Source: Schistocephalus solidus
Lineage: Eukaryota > Platyhelminthes > Cestoda > Diphyllobothriidea > Diphyllobothriidae
Direction of reading: 5' to 3'
Length of the DNA: 64,000 nt
Assembly: GCA_017591395.1 (NCBI GenBank)
Contig: WEDG01000357.1
Location: 1-64,000, forward strand
The notes beneath the pieces are model-generated. The model saw only the letters and a list, made by a program, of their open reading frames with translations, made no database searches and was not told the origin of the DNA. Numbering within the stretch: the stretch's first letter is position 1; each line of letters opens with the position of its first letter. This document shows, piece by piece, positions 60,087-64,000 of this stretch. The translations under genes and the position numbers were made by a program.

Positions 60087-60504
60087 GTATTTGTGACGTC
60101 CGGAAGCAGAAAAGTTTTAACTTTTGATAATTATGTTAGGAATGCGCTGGTAAATTGCTCGTCCAGTTTACGCTGCTGAACAGGGAGAGGTCCATTGTGG
60201 CAACTGCTATTCCCCCAACTGCTACCCTTGTCACGGTGGTGGACGTAGAATTTGGCAATTGCCAACGTCTGTCCTGCAACTATCGTCAGTTTTCCCACTG
60301 GACTGAAAATCTTCATCATCACCGGTTCTGTGCTGACGCGTATGCTCTGTTACCTGTTCTGACCTCTGTGGCCGCGTCGGTTTGGATCTTAAAAAAGATG
60401 TACTGGGGACATGAACCGGTTTGTCGATAAAATCAAAACGGCGCGTTCGCACTTATAGCCGCCATCAGAGACAGGCGCAATAATCGCGTAAACAACAACC
60501 CTCA
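60087..60504. other. GC-richer segment of uncertain nature
   Basis: Frames of 60-90 codons overlap on both strands (for example 60155-60430 plus and 60231-60452 minus). The composition matches the adjacent element rather than the AT-rich background, so it is probably part of the same insertion. No domain was recognised. Confidence 0.4.
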
Positions 60505-60858
60505 GTGGTGCTCGCGCGAACTGCTACTTATAGTACGGCTGTCGTCGGGTGGCAACGGTGTCAGTTTCACGAGCTTTTCATGCCATGGTTCTCAGGACCA
60601 CAGATGATTAACAAGTGCACTGACCTCTCGCTACCCTATTCTGTCCTGAGACTTCGTCTAAGCAGGAAAATCAGGCACACCGGTAAAGTACGGACGACCG
60701 AAAATGCCAGTGACAGCGAGAAAAAGAATGGCCGGGTAAAGATCACGCCAGCATCCAATACGGATCCTGAAATCGTAGTCATTAACGACTCGGATACAGA
60801 CAGGCAAGTCTGCATAGACTTAACCACGACCGAAAGCCGCGATCATATGAGATGCTAG
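60505..60858 (+). CDS. Hypothetical open frame with two SUMO-interaction-like motifs
   Basis: A 117-codon open frame whose first ATG is at about 60580. The C-terminal half is polar and charged (KVRTTENASDSEKKNGRVK) and ends with two hydrophobic-acidic stretches about ten residues apart: EIVVINDSDTD and QVCIDLTTTE. Both resemble SUMO-interaction motifs (three or four aliphatic residues next to acidic or Ser/Thr residues). No other domain is recognised. It lacks an obvious initiation context and could be a terminal exon, part of the neighbouring mobile element, or a chance frame. Confidence 0.35.
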   Translation: MVLARTATYSTAVVGWQRCQFHELFMPWFSGPQMINKCTDLSLPYSVLRLRLSRKIRHTGKVRTTENASDSEKKNGRVKITPASNTDPEIVVINDSDTDRQVCIDLTTTESRDHMRC

Positions 60859-63138
60859 TTATATTACTCATGTTGTGTCATGGTAATGAAGTACTAAAAA
60901 TATTGCACTCCTTGTGCCCCCACTGCGTGAACTAACCGGCTACTATACGAGTAAACAATTGTCCGATGTTCATACGTACCTTCACCAGGTTGATTACTTT
61001 GGCATTTGCATAGGCAGATTGTTGGACGCCGTGATCCACCAAAGAAACTCGACATTATCCGCATTTAAGTGATTTGGAAGTCGACATGGTTTGATTTAGC
61101 AATAGCTGCATGCGACCTGTTCAACAAATCGCAAGATGTAAATGTGTGCAAAAGTGAGCTCCATTTCGTGATCACAATGTCATCCTAAACGTTTTGCTAC
61201 CAGAGAGTATTTAAAAAGGAAGAACATTGACGATAGCCCACACGTCAACAACAACGCCCATGAACTAGGCGATGGTTCCTTCAGGGCTTTGCTGAGATTC
61301 CGTAATCTCCACAGCCCATGACGACGGATAATGATCAAAGTATACCATAAATCTTAACATAGCCACCCCTCATCTGCTAGTGTGAGGCCATCTTTGCATT
61401 GTTTGCTGTTTTAACGTCAGAAAATAAAGATTTCACTAAAAAAGCTTTTCCTAATTCTCTGATAATGGTTAGGGATTGCGCAGTAAATACTGCAATTCTG
61501 TTCTGTCTGTCGCTTCCACCTACCAAGTCTGCAAACCTGTCATCATTTGAAATTAAACTAGCCTATGTGCATGTCTGATAAGAAGTGTCGAAATAGAGTA
61601 ACCCTACACCGACTTAGCTTTAGACAAATGCACCGAACAAATTACCTAAATATGCACAGAAGCTTGAAACTCCTCGACATCCCAGTATGTATTAGATGTT
61701 AATTGAGCAGTACGCCTTCCAAGAAAAGAATGACTGACGGAATCATTATTTGCTTACCTCCCAGGTTAAAATGGCAAGAAAACTCATTACAGTATTTAAG
61801 TCCAGGCTAGCCGGCCGTCAGAGAATGCCCCCAAGTTACAAGTTACATCCTCCCCGACGGAATGGCACAAATCGCCCCCCACCTTACTCGTCATGATCCT
61901 GGCACAGGAATAAGGGAGATTAGACATTCCCCTGTCCTGACCTTAACTTCAACCTTGACTCCACTTTTAGTCTAAGGCCATTGTTCCCTGGACATTTAGC
62001 GCAAAAGCACTAGTAATATTGATGGTTCATGTTTCCGTGTGCTGCCCGGGGGCATATAAGAAAGACCTCCCTACTCTGCTAAGCTTTTAAAATGTGTTCA
62101 TTACCAGGAAGCATTTCAAAAGATGCCTACTTCATACCCAGAATTTTCACTTGTTTTTCCTTCAAAGTGCTCTTCACAGCAGAAGAAGAACAAATCGGTC
62201 TGCCTGCATAAGTCAAGATTGTTTTCGAAAACATGCCAAACAGCTGAAATGCGCAACACAGATGTGAAGTTTCGCAGTTGAGTACTGAACGTTTTTATTG
62301 AAATAAGTGCATGATGGACAGCCAGATTACGTTCCTGGATGATAACGTGCGATGAATTCTGTCCGATAGGAAGCAAAGATATGAGACAATTGGTCAATGG
62401 GAACTGTGTGAGATGATTCAGGCCACTTTGGAGGTCTTTTTTAACCGTAAAATCAAGGGGTGCCCCTGGCCCATAGTTAGGCACAGTTAAACAAATAAGC
62501 CCTATAACTGCGTCAAAATACACATCCCGGAAGTTACAACCATCAAAATTGTGATAAACGATAAGTAAGCCAAACTTTAAAGATAGCTAAAAAATCATCT
62601 TATTTAGAAATTCATTGAATAACAGATTTATTTATGCACTGGGGTTTGTTGCGCAGATCCTACATTTGTGTACGTATGTCAAACCTATTAAGCAGAGTGG
62701 AGGTGCAAATATAATTTTGGACATGTACTCATCTGTCCAAACTATAAAAACAGCTGTTTTCGGGGGATGAAACTATACGGTAGTTGATCAATCTTATTGC
62801 CATGACCTAGTCATGGATAGATTTTGCCTACCTTCTGTTCGAGTTTGTGCAAATCAGCTATCAGCTCACGAGAATCTGAATGAGCCAAGTGGTTTACTAG
62901 AAAGACGGAAATTAAGGAATCGAATAAATTAATCATAGGCTTCAGTAAGTGTGCTACGTCTGAGCATCACAAAGCCATAATTCCTCCTAAACTTTAAAAC
63001 GTTTTAAGCTGGTTAGCGTCTTCGTCTGGAAAGTTAAAGTTTCAGCTCCAAGATTGCTATTACTGAACTTACAGGGAGGGAAGAAGCTTTGAAAAACAGG
63101 CATCGGAGTTTCTATATTAGACCATTGTTCAGAACATG
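60859..63138. other. Non-coding stretch upstream of the membrane-protein 3' end
   Basis: No gene recognised. The 135-codon minus frame at 62116-62523 has no motif, signal or flanking splice sites that would support it. Confidence 0.5.
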
Positions 63139-63144
63139 TTTATT
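63139..63144 (-). promoter_or_regulatory. AATAAA polyadenylation signal
   Basis: Minus-strand hexamer 127 bases beyond the stop codon at 63271, a typical distance for a short 3' UTR. Confidence 0.55.
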
Positions 63145-63270
63145 TTGAAAGATTTAAAGAATATTACTACGCCGATATATTTCAGGAAGCGCTGTGTCGC
63201 GTTCCATTTGCTGTGCGTCCAATGTCTAGCCTTCCATATATACCTTGAGTGGTGGCTACCACGGATTCCT

Positions 63271-63960
63271 TTAGTGAAACAAGCAATGTTGCAGTTCAAT
63301 CGTAATTCCAAACAGATGAACAGCTATTCCGAGAGCATCTGCCGGTGCCATAAGAGAGTCTTTGCGAGCATGTCTGTACAGTCCTCCGCTAAGACAGTAC
63401 ACTAGGCCCGTTAACAATGGAAACCATTGCGATGGGAAGTTCCTGTGATTGTCACTCAACGATGCCAGTAAAGGATCAAAGGGGATGAAGTTGTTGGCGA
63501 CAGCGGTGGCAAATTGCATAACGTGCAAAAACGCCTGTTTGTTTGGAACAATGTATAGGCCCGCATGTATAGCATACATCATGGTGCAGAAAATGGAGAG
63601 AAATACCACAGCAATCAAAGCCGAGTGACGCTTTGAAGAGAAGACCAGACAGATTACCAGGTAAAACACGTTCATGATAAATATGAGGCTAAATACCTCT
63701 GCAAAGCTGGGGTTGGGAAAGTTATTGTGAATTTCCATCATAACTTGTGAGAGCGCGACCAGTGCAGAGGTGAGATAACACAGGACAGTATTAGTTGACG
63801 CGAAGCGAGTCCGCATTATAATGAGACATTCAAAGATCCCCAGGAAAGCATTTGCCAACGCAGCCACCAAATATACTCTCTGGATTGGCGGTGTCGCCCA
63901 CAAAAGTTTGTCCAGGTAGCCATCAATCGTGTTAACGATACCTTTGCGGCTGTAACTCAT
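63271..63960 (-). CDS. Seven-helix membrane protein, SWEET/MtN3-like (tentative)
   Basis: An intact 229-residue frame. The ATG at 63960 was chosen because an in-frame TAG lies just upstream (63973-63975). Hydropathy by eye gives seven segments: residues near VYLVAALANAFLGIFECLII, TVLCYLTSALVALSQVM, VFSLIFIMNVFYLVICLVF, ALIAVVFLSIFCTMMYAIHA, FATAVANNFIPFDPLLASL, WFPLLTGLVYCLSGGLY and ADALGIAVHLFGITIEL. Length, helix number, the R/S/T-rich loop after helix 1 and the PL..L...PL...LY...DS pattern over helices 5-7 recall SWEET sugar facilitators, which move glucose or sucrose down gradients. Family assignment is from memory of the pattern and is not firm; it could be another small multi-pass protein. 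No intron is needed. Confidence 0.75.
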   Translation of the reverse strand: MSYSRKGIVNTIDGYLDKLLWATPPIQRVYLVAALANAFLGIFECLIIMRTRFASTNTVLCYLTSALVALSQVMMEIHNNFPNPSFAEVFSLIFIMNVFYLVICLVFSSKRHSALIAVVFLSIFCTMMYAIHAGLYIVPNKQAFLHVMQFATAVANNFIPFDPLLASLSDNHRNFPSQWFPLLTGLVYCLSGGLYRHARKDSLMAPADALGIAVHLFGITIELQHCLFH

Positions 63961-64000
63961 ACCGCGCACGGCCTAGTGGATTCATGCGCTGAAAGGTTTG

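Overview
This window looks like AT-rich, gene-poor eukaryotic nuclear DNA. Coding sequence is confined to a few spliced or short open frames, most of the DNA carries no recognisable gene, and there are microsatellites, decayed non-LTR retrotransposon sequence and several repeat families. A parasitic flatworm (tapeworm or fluke) is the best guess. The main reason is a satellite that combines a tRNA-like pol III promoter with a type I hammerhead ribozyme in each ~303-bp unit, the same architecture as the Sm-alpha satellite of Schistosoma. This is an inference: hammerhead repeats occur in other animals too, and no species-specific marker was seen.

Layout. 1-15.8 kb: essentially non-coding, with one candidate exon (3.5 kb, minus), an imperfect direct duplication, and old fragments of two dispersed repeat families. 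15.88-22.08 kb: about 20.5 tandem units of 301-308 bp. On the minus strand each unit carries a tRNA-like A/B-box block followed closely by a 45-nt hammerhead; 21 hammerhead copies are visible and 17 keep both catalytic core strings unchanged. 24.18-25.18 kb: a second, unrelated ~233-bp repeat, three copies forward then two inverted, four of them carrying another, more decayed hammerhead. 25.2-40.5 kb: no gene recognised, two SINE-like segments. 40.8-44.4 kb, minus: two exons that join in frame to give most of an RGS domain (Galpha GTPase-activating), the second with its stop codon, plus a possible C-terminal extension. 44.4-54.6 kb: no gene recognised, a long (TA)n tract. 54.6-56.3 kb: a decayed LINE (CR1/jockey-like reverse transcriptase). 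59.0-60.1 kb: inverted repeat arms enclosing a GC-rich SINE-like copy and the C-terminal part of a GIY-YIG nuclease domain, possibly a Penelope-like element. 60.5 kb: a small open frame with two SUMO-interaction-like motifs. 63.27-63.96 kb, minus: an intact 229-residue, seven-helix membrane protein, tentatively of the SWEET/MtN3 sugar transporter type.

How the parts relate. The two credible host genes (RGS and the membrane protein) are independent and both on the minus strand. The most notable content is the pair of hammerhead repeat families. In the large array, a pol III transcript running on the minus strand would meet a ribozyme every ~303 nt and could cut itself into unit-length RNAs, the expected behaviour of Sm-alpha-like or retrozyme-like elements. 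All secondary structures were folded by eye; no search or folding program was run.
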